A DNA stretch of 64,000 nucleotides from Megaustenia siamemsis (GCA_032433765.1 JAVIAB010000124.1:75138119-75202118); one strand, 5' to 3'; numbered from the stretch's first letter, positions 23,720 to 36,262 are shown. Notes: generated from the sequence alone by a model not told the origin. Made by a program: numbers and translations.

Positions 23720-23870
23720 TTGGCCAGACAGATCCAAAGAAAGATACCAGACAGCTTAAGAGAATGGCTTGGCAGAAGATCAACAGAAATGATTAATAAC
23801 TGTCGTGATCGAAAGTTGTGGAGAGACATGATCACCTACTGGTACCCAGCAGGCTTGGTACTTGATAAGT
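23720..23870 (+). pseudogene. LINE-A 3' fragment
   Basis: Plus strand reads KIPDSLREWLGRRSTEMINN, then CRDRKLWRDMITY and LVLD: the last about 45 codons of LINE-A, closest to the copy at 25193-25573 (REWLGRRSTTEMINSCRDRK). Confidence 0.75.
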
Positions 23871-24268
23871 CCATGTTAGTCTTGGTCTGACTCTCCCTCT
23901 TTTAACTTGTATTTTCCCTTCCAAGATTACTTTTAGTAGGCTGTTGTGACATAAACGTGTGCAGTTTAAACTGTTCTGCAGTTAGTTCTATTATGAAGTA
24001 AGCAATTTATGAACACATTATTTTCCCACTGAAAAAAATGGGGTCACAGTGTGTCTTAGTGTCCATTGTTTATTTTTAATTGTCAATAAAAACAGCTAGT
24101 ACGATTAAAATAAATATCAGTATCAATTTCTACTTAAATGTGTGAAATTTCAATGTGATTTGTCATCGAGTTATGAAGTTATCGGCAATTAATTGACCAC
24201 ACCATTTTTCCCCCTTGACCTAATGTTAATTATGGGTCATTGTTTATGGCCAAAATGAGTAATCTTAA

Positions 24269-24977
24269 CCCTACGAGACCGCTGTCTCTAGTATCCAAAT
24301 CTGATGCTATGCCGCTGTCCCAAGTTTTCGGTACTTTGCCTTGTACATGAAAAATGCGTCACAAACTAAAAATAACCAACCAATCGTGGTCAAACCTCAT
24401 GTTTAGCCAAATTTTGCAAATGTCTGCTCCTGTGTGTATGCATTGACATTGTGTGGTTTGACATGAAAAAATTATGAAAATTGACAATGAAATGAGCGGC
24501 TGATGAACCAAGCACTTCAACAGGAAAGCGAAGTAGGTCTAGGCTTTTCACATTCCAACATGAGATCGATACTTTGGTTGATTCAGACTTTGAGGAGTCA
24601 GATTTTCATAAAAAATATGTTTCCAGTTCAAGTGACAGACAATGAGAGTTTGAATGATATGAGAATCTTGAACTTTATATCATCTAGAGTCAGATCGATA
24701 GTAAGAGGAAATGGGTGTGTCCCTCAAATAGATGATGGGGGTACCCCAGTGTGAAACATGGCTTATCCTGCTGGGTGGATTGACACACAAAGGTAGAATA
24801 TTGCTGGTAGATGAAAGGTGGACCTATTTTCTACAATGTCTCCATGTTCTATCTTATTTTAACCACTTGTTTGCATGTAACTAACATTTTTCTATATCAT
24901 GTTGGTTTTTTTCTCTTTAATGCTCAGGAGCCCAGGTATATGGGACAGTTAGGTTCAAGGCCTCAGGTCTGGTAGGG
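24269..24977 (+). mobile_element. piggyBac-like non-autonomous element, 709 bp
   Basis: TTAA at 24265-24268 and 24978-24981, with inverted ends CCCTACGAGACC and (reverse complement) CCCTACCAGACC. TTAA duplication plus CCC-type ends are diagnostic of piggyBac. Inside, plus-strand frames include an acidic stretch, VDSDFEESDFHKKYVSSSS, reminiscent of the transposase N-terminus. No transposase core remains. Confidence 0.82.
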
Positions 24978-24981
24978 TTAA

Positions 24982-25182
24982 TGCCACAATGGTGACCTAG
25001 ATTATTATTTTAGTACCTCAACTGACAGATTTGGCCTGTAGTTCCACCATCTTGTTACAATGAAAACAGAAGTGCTTCATTTTGTCACTTAAAAGTGCAC
25101 AACCTTTTTAATATTTGACATACAGACATTAATGAGGTATTGTTTTAAAAGCTATCTAATCTAGCTAATTTATGAGTATAGT
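24982..25182. other. Spacer, nothing recognised
   Basis: No feature identified. Confidence 0.3.
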
Positions 25183-25192
25183 ACCCCAAATT

Positions 25193-25573
25193 GGACAACA
25201 GACAAGAAAATCACTGGAGTGTATAAATATGGTTTTACAAAAGAATGTTGAGAGTACCATGTACAGCTAAGAGTAATGAAGATGTTCTGAGATAGGTTAA
25301 AGCAAAAAGAGAGCTAATTTTCAATATTAGGAAGAAACAATCATCATTTTTGGGCATGTAATGAGAAGAGAGCAACTGGAATATATTGTAACAACTGGAA
25401 AAATTGAGGGACGAAGAGATAGAGGGAAGCAAAGAGAAAAAAATAACAGACAGCTTAAGAGAATGGCTTGGCAGAAGGTCAACAACAGAAATGATAAATA
25501 GCTGCCGAGATCGAAAGTTGTGGAGAAACATGATCACCTACGCCAGCAGGCCCGGTACTTGATGATGATGATG
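25193..25573 (+). mobile_element. Short 5'-truncated LINE-A insertion
   Basis: Flanked by ACCCCAAATT at 25183-25192 and 25574-25583 (10-bp target duplication). Encodes KRMLRVPCTAKSNEDVL, RRKKQSS-type tail, DSLREWLGRRSTTEMINS and ends with an ATG-repeat tail (GATGATGATGATGA). Confidence 0.9.
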
Positions 25574-25583
25574 ACCCCAAATT

Positions 25584-25927
25584 ATTTCTGCTCAATAAGT
25601 GATTTTCCTTCACTGACCGAACTCACTTGAATTAACCATTTCTAGTTTTTGAGCATTTAATTTAATTTTTTTCAACAAGGTTCAGTTTTAGGTTTACGGT
25701 TAGTTGTACACTATTCCAAACCCTAATCCCAACCCAGGGATCTTCTAATGACAGATTGAAGAGACCAAATAAAGTACAAGGGGACATTACTCCGAGCAAA
25801 AATAATTTGGAACACTAAACTCATAAATTACCCTAATCTAGCCTATAATTTATATTACATTTTTTAAAATTGAAATATCTGTATTTCTAACACTACTATT
25901 ATAACTTGTCAAGTGTTCAAACCAAAA
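25584..25927. other. Spacer, nothing recognised
   Basis: No feature identified between the LINE-A insertion and the second piggyBac-like element. Confidence 0.3.
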
Positions 25928-25931
25928 TTAA

Positions 25932-27008
25932 CTCTTTCTGGTCTACCATCTGACACCTCGGATCCATGAAATTTATCCATCTAACCACCTACCGACACGT
26001 CGGTTATTTCGGGTGTAGCTTAATATTTTATTCGTTTTCACTGATTTTCGTTTTTATTTCAACCAATACTTGATTTCCGGAAGTAGGAGAGTTCTCTCCC
26101 TTTCACTACCTGATGATAGGTCGCAGTTTCGCATGATGGAAAATTTTTAATTTATATTCATTGTTTATTATTTCTCAAATTTTTGCCACATAATGGCCAC
26201 GCCCACTGTTGATACTTCTTGCAGTCGACCAAAACGATATAGTGCAGAACAAGCTAGATCTATGTTCGAAACCTTGTTATTGTGTGACTCAGAAATAGAG
26301 TATACAACAATATACGGACAATAATTTTGTTGTGATATTCGGTCGGAATATTGGTAAAAGTTATGATAAAAAGGTAAGACGACTTGGCTTAGGTTTAGCT
26401 AGTGGATGCCTTCTATTCCAGCACTATCAATGTCTCAGAGGAATCGAGTGGTAGTTATTCTGATAACGAAACTGGTACTTTACGGACATATAACACAAAA
26501 TAAGTCCATTTGTGTAAATAAAAATAATAAATAAATTTGACTTGTAAATATTATTGTTCTGACATCACATAAATTTATAATATTTTTAATTCTGGGATCA
26601 TTTACAAAAATTTACATAATTTCGTTATTTGTGGACATAAACTAATAAAATAAACTGTATTTTGGAGGAATTTGGATTATGTTGTGTAATATTTCAAGAC
26701 AAATCGATAGCAACACAAATAAAGATGGAAAAGGGTAAGTGAATTACAATATTTTAAATTAAAAATTATATTTTATATTTTTAAAAATATATTTTTTCCT
26801 TTAAATAATCACATATCATAAATATATTGCTATTTTCATTTTCTGTATCCATTTCCCTTTCCGGTGATGTATAACATATGCCACATGTATCTAAATTATT
26901 GTGTGAAGTAGTCGAATGAAAAAGGTATATGGTAAAATTTCTGGAAACAGGAAAATTAACCTGGTCCAAATCTGAAAATTCCTGTTTCCTGTTCTGGTCC
27001 TGAAAGAG
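25932..27008 (+). mobile_element. piggyBac-like element remnant, 1077 bp
   Basis: TTAA at 25928-25931 and 27009-27012; inverted ends CTCTTTCTGG and, from the right, CTCTTTCAGG. From 26192 the plus strand reads MATPTVDTSCSRPKRYSAEQ then ARSMFETLLLCDSEIEYTT, which resembles the start of piggyBac transposases (RPKRYSAEQA..L). The catalytic core is absent, so this is an internally deleted derivative. Different ends from 24269-24977, so a separate family. Confidence 0.8.
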
Positions 27009-27059
27009 TTAAGAATTAAAATTAATTACCTACTTTTTATTTTTACCATTGGAGAAATG

Positions 27060-28140
27060 AAAAAATAACAGAAAAAATGGTATGGTTAAAACTTTACACT
27101 TTACGTAATTAATGGACGACACAAATTGTTATAATGTTTCGGCTCAATTGGCCTTCAGCAGGAACAACACACACATACATACACACAGATTTGTAAATAA
27201 ATAAAATTAACACTACATAGCTAACTAATAATGTATCTAAACCAAAATAATCTCAAACCAGAATGAAAATTATAACATGTCTTCCAAGTTTCCTGTGTAA
27301 AGCGCTGTTATCAGGAGGAAAATGAATGGTATATGCTGGCTAGTTCACGCAGGATACCCTGTGGAGGAAAACCTTCCCTAACTGGGCCAAAACACAGGTG
27401 GAAGGGTTCTAAAAATATGGGGGGGGGGGGGGTTTATTTTATAGGTTACCCCAATTATACAATGTCTATACGTATCTACAACAGTGCAAAAACACCCAGA
27501 CCTGTATGTGTGTATATATATATTCACACATATATGTATACACACACACACGGCTGCACCTATACAAGTTTGTACGCGTACATACCCAGAATTGTCCACG
27601 TCTAGGTCTCTGTGCATACACAAAGCACAAAGAATAGATCACAACAATGCAAGGTACCCAAAAGTAGGAAAGAGTGAGATGTCCCAGAGTGGGGTTCCTT
27701 AAGAACAAGTAAAAGGTAAGGCACCATGTAGTGCAGGTGGAAAGGGTTGCCTTGTACTAAACTGAAGTAAGCAAGTGATACAGGGGACCACCAAAGTGTC
27801 ACAGTGTGGTCCAGCAGAGGGGAGCAGAAAATAACTGGGTATGTATGCTGTATGGTAAGTGCACTTTATCACGTTGATGTGTACGCACACATAAGGGGGT
27901 GTGTGTGTATGTATATATATACTGGTATGTGTGTTCTCGCATGGTTGTATAAACGTAGATGTGTATTGACATTACTGGTGGTGTTATAGTTGAGATAACC
28001 TATACAACATAATTTTAGAACCTTTCCACCTCTGTTTTGACCCTCTCATTAGCTGGTCAACTATACCGGGTGTCCTACGCAGACTAACCCTAGTTCATTT
28101 TCCTTCTGGCCACAGCGCAATACGCTGGGATGACAGTTTT
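27060..28140 (-). mobile_element. Penelope-like element 3' region, diverged
   Basis: Minus-strand block at 27110-27165 matches the conserved PLE 3' sequence (ACGTAATTAATGGACGACAC, TTTCGGCTCAATTGGCCTTC). To its right come CA/TG-rich microsatellites and the segment AGAGTGAGATGTCCCAGAGT (27670) shared with the PLE ends at 52.7 and 61.4 kb. The coding region is not recognisable. A poly-G run of about 12 lies at 27420-27432. Confidence 0.65.
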
Positions 28141-29628
28141 ATTTTTCACGTTCAAATTTGTTTCGTCTATTAATTGCGCATACTTTAACCATACAATTTT
28201 TTTTACATTTCTCATTTACAATCAGCTTTACTGCAGTTTCATATTTTTATACATTTCTTTGCCATGACCCCTTACATAAATATGGGAAGTTTCAAGTTTA
28301 TGTTAGTGCTAGAAGACATTTTATGACTAAGCAAAAAACTCTCATGGGTGCATATAGCGTTTTATCAATTTTTGTCATTGAAAATTTTTTTTAAAACTAC
28401 AATTCAAAAAGGTGATTAATTTGGATATATGATTAATCATTCATTTATCCATACAACTGGTGAACAGAGAAAGATATTTTAAGGCTAGGAGGTTTGTTAT
28501 TAAATTTTATTTGCAGGACACTGACAGTGATCTCCCACTGACCTAACACATAACATATTGCTTTAATGAATTATTACCACAATCGAGCACAACCTGAGAG
28601 CACGTTGCTGACCTAAATTAAGTTTGTGTATTATTTTTGGCACCTAATCTGTTTGTTTAGTTTGCAGACATGTCAAAAGGGGCATTCATGAGGGTGATAA
28701 TTAATTAATGTGCTAAAATTGCATTTTAATTAATTTTGCATAACTTTTTTTAAATAATTGACCTACAAATGTGAGAATGAGATATCATTTTTGCTGCTCT
28801 GGTCAAGGACTATCTAGACATTATATATAATTTATATTATTATATTATTTAGCAAATAAAATAAAATATTACATAAAATCTTTTTTTAAATTGTTACATT
28901 TTATCAATAAATAATGACTTCTTCTTTAGCAGAAAATCTGTATTATTTTATGTGAATCACATAAATTTATAATTATTCTTACATGAATTGCAGAAAATGA
29001 CTCTATTTTTTATGTAAATTCCAGAAAATGACATTCTAATATAAATCAATTAAAATGACTATTATTTTTTATGTAAATCAAATGAAACTATAAATTTTTT
29101 TTATTGTACACCAAACATAATGATAATAATTTTGATTTCATTTTTAAAAAATTGGCTTTTTTTTTTTGTATGGCCAACTTGGCGCTATGGATTTTTCTTC
29201 TTTGCATCATTTAACACAGTAATAATTCACTTTAAAAATCGTAACTTTTTTTCCAATTGTCATACAAACATGATTCAGGTATCATTGTTTTACTTACTTT
29301 GAGGGTTATTTAGCTATCCTGTTTTCAATTATTAGAAATTATTTTGAAAAAAAAAAGACGAAAGTTAAAAGTACCTAACTTATTGATATTATATATTCAT
29401 ACATAAAATGTACTTATGTTAAAAATGACACTGTTTGGGTGACACTACTTCGTGGTTTTTCACTTATCCAGCCGGTTCTGGTCCCTATTAAGTTAACCAC
29501 GATAACTGATGGATTACTGTATTTCAAAATTTTTATGAAAGTACCTACTAAAAGTCACTGTGCCTGGGTGTTTGTTGTTCCTTGCCTTATTAAATTCTCC
29601 TGAAAGCAGGTCTATAAATATAAAGTCT
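28141..29628. other. AT-rich intergenic stretch, no gene recognised
   Basis: Roughly 1.5 kb of very AT-rich DNA. It has short chance frames only, and duplicated phrases (TATTTTTTATGTAAATC near 29010-29070) suggesting degenerate simple repeats. Confidence 0.45.
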
Positions 29629-29639
29629 ATTCAATTGCA

Positions 29640-30529
29640 AGGAGTCAGACAAGGCTGTGTTCTGTCACTGGATTTCTTTTCACTTTACAGCAAATATATT
29701 ATGAGATCAATAGTGGACAAAAGGAATTGAAGTCAACGGTCACAACATAAATAATTTGCGACATGCGGATAACACAGTCTTGATAGCAGAGACAGAGAAT
29801 GAACTACAAGAAATGATAGACATAATAGTAAAAGAAAAGTCTCAGTCTGAATAGTAAGAAAACAGAAGTAATGGTTATATCGAAGAAACAATCACCACCA
29901 TCATGCAGCATAAAAATAAACAAGACAAATCTGAAACAAGTGCAACATTTCAAATTCTTGGGCACAATAATAACATCAGATGGGAGATGCACCACAGAAA
30001 TAAAAAGCAGAATAGCTCAGGCCAAAATAGCATTTCAGAAAATGAAAAATATCTTATGCAACAAATCTATGTCAATAAAAATGAGAAAGAGAGTTCATCG
30101 GTGCTATATAGAACCAATTCTGACCTATGGAAGCGAATCATGGACTGTAGACTAACAAATGAAAAGATGATTAGAGGCCACAGAGATGGGATTTCTCAGA
30201 AGAATGTTGAAAGCTCCCTGGACAGATAAAAAGACCAATGAGGAAGTTCTCAAAGAGGCCAACACAAAAAGGAAGTTCTTAAAAAATATCAGAAAGAAGC
30301 AATCAACCTTCTTCGGGCACATCATGAGAAGAGGAAAGTTGGAAAATACTTGGTTACAACTGGAAAATAAAAGGAAAGAGAGATCACGGAGACAGAGAGA
30401 GAAAATACTGGATAGCTTGGTGTCATGGCATGGAAAACAGTCAACAACAGAACTGATACGATGCACTGTAGATAGAAGATTGTGGAGGGGCATGATCACC
30501 TACGCCAACCGGTATGGCACATGATGATG
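29640..30529 (+). mobile_element. 5'-truncated LINE-A insertion, best-preserved copy
   Basis: Flanked by ATTCAATTGCA at 29629-29639 and 30530-30540 (11-bp target duplication). Starts in RT motif 4 (GVRQGCVLS), carries a mutated palm (NNLRHADNTVLIAE where the catalytic motif is YADD), then [56 protein letters not shown] and an ATG-repeat tail. A frameshift near 29850 and the loss of both catalytic-motif residues show it is dead. Confidence 0.93.
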
Positions 30530-30580
30530 ATTCAATTGCATTGAGCAGAAATGTTGAAATTTGTTGTGTCGTCCTGATTA

Positions 30581-32699
30581 TAGCTTGTTTCATAACTCGT
30601 GCCCAACTTTTAAAATCGATATCTTTTTAACCGCTTGTTGTAAGTTGTTCAAAATTTGCATGTAAAGTTATAATGATTAGAACCCAACAGGGAATTAATT
30701 TCATTTAAAAAAAACATTTGGTTATTATTGTTGCTTATTTGATTTATATAAATTTATAACGACCCATTGATGTAGTCAAAACTTAATGTTTACAGTATTT
30801 TAAGTTAAAAATAGCGAGTAAAAATCCATACACGATAAAATTGGCGTGTTTGCACGCTTTCATGTGGTATTTGTGACACAATTAGACACTTGTAAAAAAC
30901 ACGATAAATTGTGTGTTCCATTTCCGTTCATTCATAGGTGGAGACGTGGAACGATAATATTTATCATGAGTCTTAAAATGAAATTCTGCAGTTTACAAAA
31001 CATCGCAATAAAAATGTAAGACTATTTTTGCAAAGAGGCTAAACGAGGAAGATTATTTCATTCTTTAGAAAACCCTGAGAATAGGACAAGACACATTTTG
31101 GATTTATCTAAACGGTCATTTAATCGCTGGATTCAAGCACGTGACCGTCAATGTTCAAAATATACAAAATCACAAGGAAGAGCAAAAATGTTGGATAATT
31201 TCGACAGTGAACTTATTAGAAGTGAAATTCGCAAAATGTTGGGTATAAATGAAACTGTTACAATAAGAAAATTAAAAGTTTCGCTGAAAAAGAACAACAG
31301 TATTGAAATATCAAAGTCTACATTATGGAGGAATGTGAGAGCTGCAGGCTTTACATTCAGAAAGTATTCCAATGGACGAAACATCATCTGTGAGAAGCCA
31401 CATATAGTAGTCATGAGAAGCAAGTACTTACGTGAAGTAAAAGAGGTACGCAAGCAAGGTTATGATATTGTGTACTTGGATGAAACATGGATCAATGCTT
31501 ACCACACTAACCAAAGGGAATGGCAGTCATCAGATGGAAAGATTAAGAGATTAATACCTAGCAGCAAAGGACAACGCTTGATAATTGCTCATGCAGGTAG
31601 TCGACAACATGGACTAATACAGAATGCAGAGCTCATTTTTCTTTCAAAATCCATAGACAATCGGGATTATCACTCTGAGATAAATGGTCACATATTTAGA
31701 CATTGGATTGAAAATTCTGTTCTCCCATCACTAGATCGACCATCTTGCCTAATAATGGACAATGCAGCGTACCACAACATTGTTGCACTTGAAGATAAAG
31801 TCCCGATGTCATCCAGTACAAAAGATGCTATTAAGATATGGCTCACAAAGGAGCACATACAATTTAATAACATGTACTTAAAACCTGAATTACTATCTCT
31901 AGTAAAGCAAAACAAAGGACAAAGATTTTTCAAACAGATAAGATTATCCAAGAGCACGGTCATATAAGTTTGAGGCTGCCACCTTACCATGCTCATTTAA
32001 ATCCAATAGAACTAATCTGGGCAAAATTAAAAGGACAAGTGGCAGATGAAAATACAACATTCAAAATATGCGATGTAAAGACTCTTCCTAATCTCGCTTT
32101 ATTAAATATAGACAAAGATTATTGGGCTAAATGTGAAGACCACGTCTTAAAACAGGAAGAGGAATATTGGAAAAATGATGGTTTGTGGAATGTTCAACCC
32201 AAACAGTTATAATCTTTTAGACTCGTCTGATTCAGAATGAAAGTATATAGCCCCCACAATGTTGGCCCCCATATTACCTTAAATTAGTTCAACAAACGGT
32301 CCTTTTCAGGACCACACAACTATGAAAATTGGACATACAGGTATACCTTGATATTATCGTCCGTCCTCGAACTGAGAAGACAATAATTCTCCTGGTGTTT
32401 TTCCTTATTCAGTTATTTCCCCATTACGGCCACGCCTTTACCTAGTGAAAATTAATCATAGACCAGCAACTGAGCAACTACAGTAATTTCTATTATTTAG
32501 GGCTCACAATTTACAATTTTGACAAACATCAAAGAAATATCGCCGCTTTAAGAAAACTGCAGCTGCAAGATATTTGTTAAATATACATTTAAAGGGTCTT
32601 TTGCATTCTAATATCATTTGGAAAATTTCAGCAGTTTTTAACAAACTGTTACTGAGCAATAGCGTTTTGAAGTTGGGCACGTGATTTGAAACGAGCTAT
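30581..32699 (+). mobile_element. DDE (IS630-Tc1-mariner) transposon, copy 1
   Basis: Inverted ends TAGCTTGTTTC...CGTGCCCAACTT (30581) and, from the right, TAGCTCGTTTCAAATCACGT then GCCCAACTT. TA precedes the left end; the right flank reads TTA, so the TA duplication is slightly disturbed. The whole is 2.1 kb with one transposase gene. A second copy, in inverse orientation, sits at 35792-38287 with clean TA on both sides. Confidence 0.88.
31098..32212 (+). pseudogene. Transposase of copy 1, one frameshift
   Basis: Cut-and-paste transposase of the DDE_3/IS630-Tc1-mariner fold. Order: helix-turn-helix-like N-terminus (SEIRKMLGINETVTIRKLKV, then KSTLWRNVRAAGF), first Asp in VYLDETWINAYH, second Asp in LIMDNAAYHN (31758-31760), Glu in YHAHLNPIELIW (32009-32011). 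Copy 1 lacks one base in an A-rich run near 31910 (copy 2 has CAAAAACAGAGG where copy 1 has CAAAACAAAGG), which shifts the frame before the Glu. Corrected for that, about 83 residues separate the second Asp from the Glu, far more than the 34-39 of classic Tc1/mariner. Upstream sequence from about 30960 may hold the true N-terminus. Confidence 0.9.
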
Positions 32700-32702
32700 T
32701 AT

Positions 32703-33387
32703 AATTATGTAAATTAAAAGTGTAAAGCTTTAACTTTAACCACCATTTTTTTCTATTTCTCCTTTACAATAACAAGTTTTACTGCAGCTTCGCATTCACT
32801 AGTGATGAGTTCCATCATTTTCAGTGGGATTGACATTACATAATATTAATAATTATAACCAAGCCTTTGACTTGACCCCTTGCAAAGCTTGCCTTCCTTA
32901 AGTTATCCTTTACTTTACTTTACTTTATTAACTATTTAACTCACTCTGACTCTATCTAGCTAGTCTCAACTTAGTACTTAAGTACTTTTATTGCCTGGCT
33001 GAATCTCTAACACTAACAGTGACTTATACTGTTAATATTAACCACCTAAACTAAAGAGACTTTCATCTGTATTAAAATTAAAGGTCTTAAACAAGTTACC
33101 ATGTCAGCAACAATGAACTTGATATGATCGGCGGTCTATGTAGCGTCAAGCCTCTTCGGTGACGTTTTACCCTTCTGTCAGGAGGACAGCCGGTTCTGTA
33201 GGTCAAGGTTAAAGAGTCAATGATCACTTTTCGAAACTAAATAATTGATTATCTGCCATATTCCATTAAACAAAATTAATTACTATTTTTCACTAAAATA
33301 ATATAACTGTATATTTTTTGCAAAACGAAAACAAAAAATATATTGGATATGTTACTTCGAAACTTTCTTTTCTAAAACATCATATAG
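32703..33387. other. AT-rich spacer, nothing recognised
   Basis: No gene; a TTTAC repeat (TTTACTTTACTTTAC, about 32910) is the only local feature. Confidence 0.4.
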
Positions 33388-33895
33388 TGGCAATTGGAGT
33401 CAAACACCATGTCCTGACATCATCAAGTGCCATACATTAAAAAAATATGACGATCATCATTTTCAGGAGGACGTGAACTTCCAGTTAATATGGTGGATAG
33501 GCGGCAGGAACCATTGAAGGCTATGTCTGAAAAGTGTTCCTGGCTGCAGTTTCCTCATTATTCCAAGTCCGGCTTGTTGCAGGAGCTACTGAGTTAGGTG
33601 CTCTGTGCACACCGTGAGCTGTGTGTTTCATCCGTTTTGATCATGTTCCGATATTCCAACTGTTTACGATGAATGATGATATCGTATGACAGGTAACAGT
33701 TGGCTGTGTTCATTTTCTGCGCGGTTTCGCCTTATGTCTTTTGGCGTGTGCTGAGACTGCTATGATGGAGACTACAGCTACCTTTCTTTGTTTGGGAGAT
33801 GAGTTAGTAATTCGGATGATTCCACTGGCACGGGCGGTTGAGCAATTATGGATTTTAATTCGTTTGCAGTGATACTGGGGCCTTCCATAACCAAA
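33388..33895 (-). repeat. About 510-bp dispersed repeat, copy 1
   Basis: Closely matches 59575-60085 in the same orientation (landmarks AGGAGGACGTGAA, CATTGAAGGCTATGTCTGAA, GTGCTCTGTGCACACCGTGA, CACTGGCACGGGCGGTTGAG). On the minus strand both copies keep MEGPxITANELKSIIAQPP and PVPVESSEL, possibly the start of a protein. Family unknown; in the second copy it abuts a LINE-D reverse transcriptase fragment. Confidence 0.8.
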
Positions 33896-33954
33896 TAAAA
33901 AAGAAATAGTGGCATGTAACTTAAACTAATCAATCGAAAATGTTTCAACAAATA

Positions 33955-34520
33955 AAACAGGGTGTTAAACAAGGTTGTGTGCTGTCACCTGATTTATTTA
34001 ATATATATTGGTATATTTTAAGATCCATAAGGGGCATTCCTGGAATAACAATCGGGGTCATAATATAAATAATCTAAGGTATGCTGATGATACAGTCTTA
34101 ATCCTTGTAATCGCTTTACCTGCATGTTGCCTGTTCTGTAGTAACCAAGTATTCCAACTTTCTTCTCCTCTTATGATGTGCCCGAATAATGTATTGTAGA
34201 TTGTTTCTTTCTGATGTTTTTAGGAGGTCCCTTTTTTGTTGGCCTCTTTGTCTTTGAGAATTTCCTCGTTTGTCTTTTTAGCTGTCCATGGAACTTTTAA
34301 CATTTTTCTAACTCCCATCTCTGTGGGCTCTAATCGTCTTCTCATTTGTTTGTCTACTGTCCATGATTCGCTTACATAGGTCAGAATTAGCTCTATATAG
34401 CACCGATGAACCCACTTTTTCACTTCTATCGACATATACGTTGCACGAGACGTTTTCTCACATTATTAAATTCTATTTGGCCTGACCTATTGTGTGTATT
34501 GTTTTATATTTGTCCCGTTT
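33955..34520. pseudogene. Two LINE-A scraps in opposite orientation
   Basis: Plus-strand 33955-34103 gives GVKQGCVLSPDLFNIYW and [14 protein letters not shown] (intact YADD). Immediately after, minus-strand 34500-34104 gives IEVKKWVHRCYIELILTY, DKQMRRRLEPTEMG, VPWTAKKTNEEIL and FGHIIRGEESWNTW. Both are LINE-A pieces abutting near 34103 with their 3' sides inward. Confidence 0.75.
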
Positions 34521-34670
34521 ATGTTGATGATGCATAGTTACAGTAGTAAGAAGACATTACTGAAAGTTGTCCAGTTGCTTGCCGATTTCAATCATGAATA
34601 TCACTGTTAGTGACATCATCTAAATATGATATACACCAGATATGGCTAAAATATCGCACATTGATAGCTA

Positions 34671-34672
<2 letters not shown>

Positions 34673-34728
<56 letters not shown>
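34673..34728. repeat. TA dinucleotide microsatellite
   Basis: About 28 uninterrupted TA units. Confidence 0.97.
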
Positions 34729-34735
<7 letters not shown>

Positions 34736-34839
34736 AAAAACTAAAACTACAATAAAAGTCCATGTTTAATGCTCCGTGCTTTTTAGGGGCCCCACAACGA
34801 CAGGTCAACAAGTAATATTGATTTGTTCTTGAAAGAAAA

Positions 34840-35205
34840 TTACAATTTCATTTGTTTGTCTACTGTCTATGATTCGCCTCCATAGTTCAGAATTGGTTCT
34901 ATACAGCACCGATGAACTTGTTTTCTTATTTCTATTGATTTGTTAAACAAGACGTTTTTTTCGCATTATGAATTTCTATTTTAGCCTGACCTTTTTTTAA
35001 AAATGTTTGTGCATTTTCCAAGTGATGTTATTTTGTGCCACAGTATTTGACGCGTTGCACTTGTTTCAGACTTGTCCTGTGTATTTGTATGCTGCATGAT
35101 GATGATAATTGCTTCTTCGATATAACCATTACTTCTGTTTTCTTAATATTGAGACTGAGACCTTTTCTGTTGCTTTCTTTTACTAGTGTGTCTATCATTT
35201 AAAGT
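34840..35205 (-). pseudogene. LINE-A fragment
   Basis: Minus strand: KRKQQKRSQSQY-type linker, IEEAIIIIMQHTNTQDKSET, IRKQVHRCCIEPILNYGG and TVDKQM. Frameshifted throughout. It corresponds to the segment between YADD and the C-terminus of LINE-A. Confidence 0.75.
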
Positions 35206-35639
35206 AGATATTAGGTGCTGCATATACAGCAACGAAAGGGGAGTATAAGCGTCTGCGACCTGCGCTCGTTATAGCAGGGTCGGCGCACCATCAGCTGGCC
35301 AAGACCTTGTACCTAGCAGTTCTACCTCCTTGTGATCTCACTAGTAAGTCTATGTCAAAACAGACTGGCTAACAGAAGCTAGGATCGCCCTGCTCGCTGT
35401 ATTGGTACCTGTTACTGACATAGAAGACTCAGCATTGCAGTACCTCTGGGCTAGACTAGTAGTTTCCCAGAACAGCCCGGGACTAGATGAACTCAATCTT
35501 CTCCAGAAAGAGCCGGGAATATCAAGAAAGCCATTACGACCCGCCAGATCAATGAATAAAAAGATAGGAGTTAAGGCAAAGAAATGCAAATGAATGCATA
35601 AAAATGCGAAGCTGCAGTAAAGCTGAATGTGAGGGAAAA
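35206..35639. other. Unidentified, GC-richer sequence
   Basis: Short chance frames on both strands, no domain. It lies just outside the 3' end of the nested PLE. Confidence 0.35.
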
Positions 35640-36262
35640 AAGAAAAAATGATATGTTAGAAGCTTTACGTGATTAGTAGACGACACAGATTTCAACGACG
35701 TTTCGGCTCAATAGGCTTTCAGTAGGAACAAACAAAAAACACGCACACACAGATATGTAAGTAAATAAAACTGGTCCTACATAGGTAACTATAGCTCGTT
35801 TCAAACCATCTGCCCAACTTCAAAACGCTATTACTCTCTAACCGTTTGTTAAAAACTTTTGAAATTTTCCAAATGTTATTAGAATGCAAAAGACCATTTA
35901 AATGTATATTTAACAAATATCTTGCAGCTGCAGTTTTCTTAAAGCGGCGATATTTCTTTGATGTTTGTCAAAATTGTAAATTGTGAACCCCTAAAGAATA
36001 GAAATTACCGTAGTTGCTGGTCTATGATTAATTTTCACTAGGTAAAGGCGTGGCCGTAATGGGGAAATAACTGAATAAGGAAAAACACCAGGAGAATTAT
36101 TGTCTTCTCAGTTCGAGGACGGACGATAATATCAAGGTATACCTGTATGTCCAATTTTCATAGTTGTGTGGTCCTGAAAAGGACCGTTTGTTGAACTAAT
36201 TTAAGGTAATATGGGGGCCAACATTGTGGGGGCTATATACTTTCATTCTGAATCAGACGAGT

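Noticed and set aside
33955..34520. Twin-priming inversion of a single LINE-A
   Set aside because: In twin priming the 5' sides meet at the inversion joint; here the 3' sides meet, so two separate scraps are more likely.
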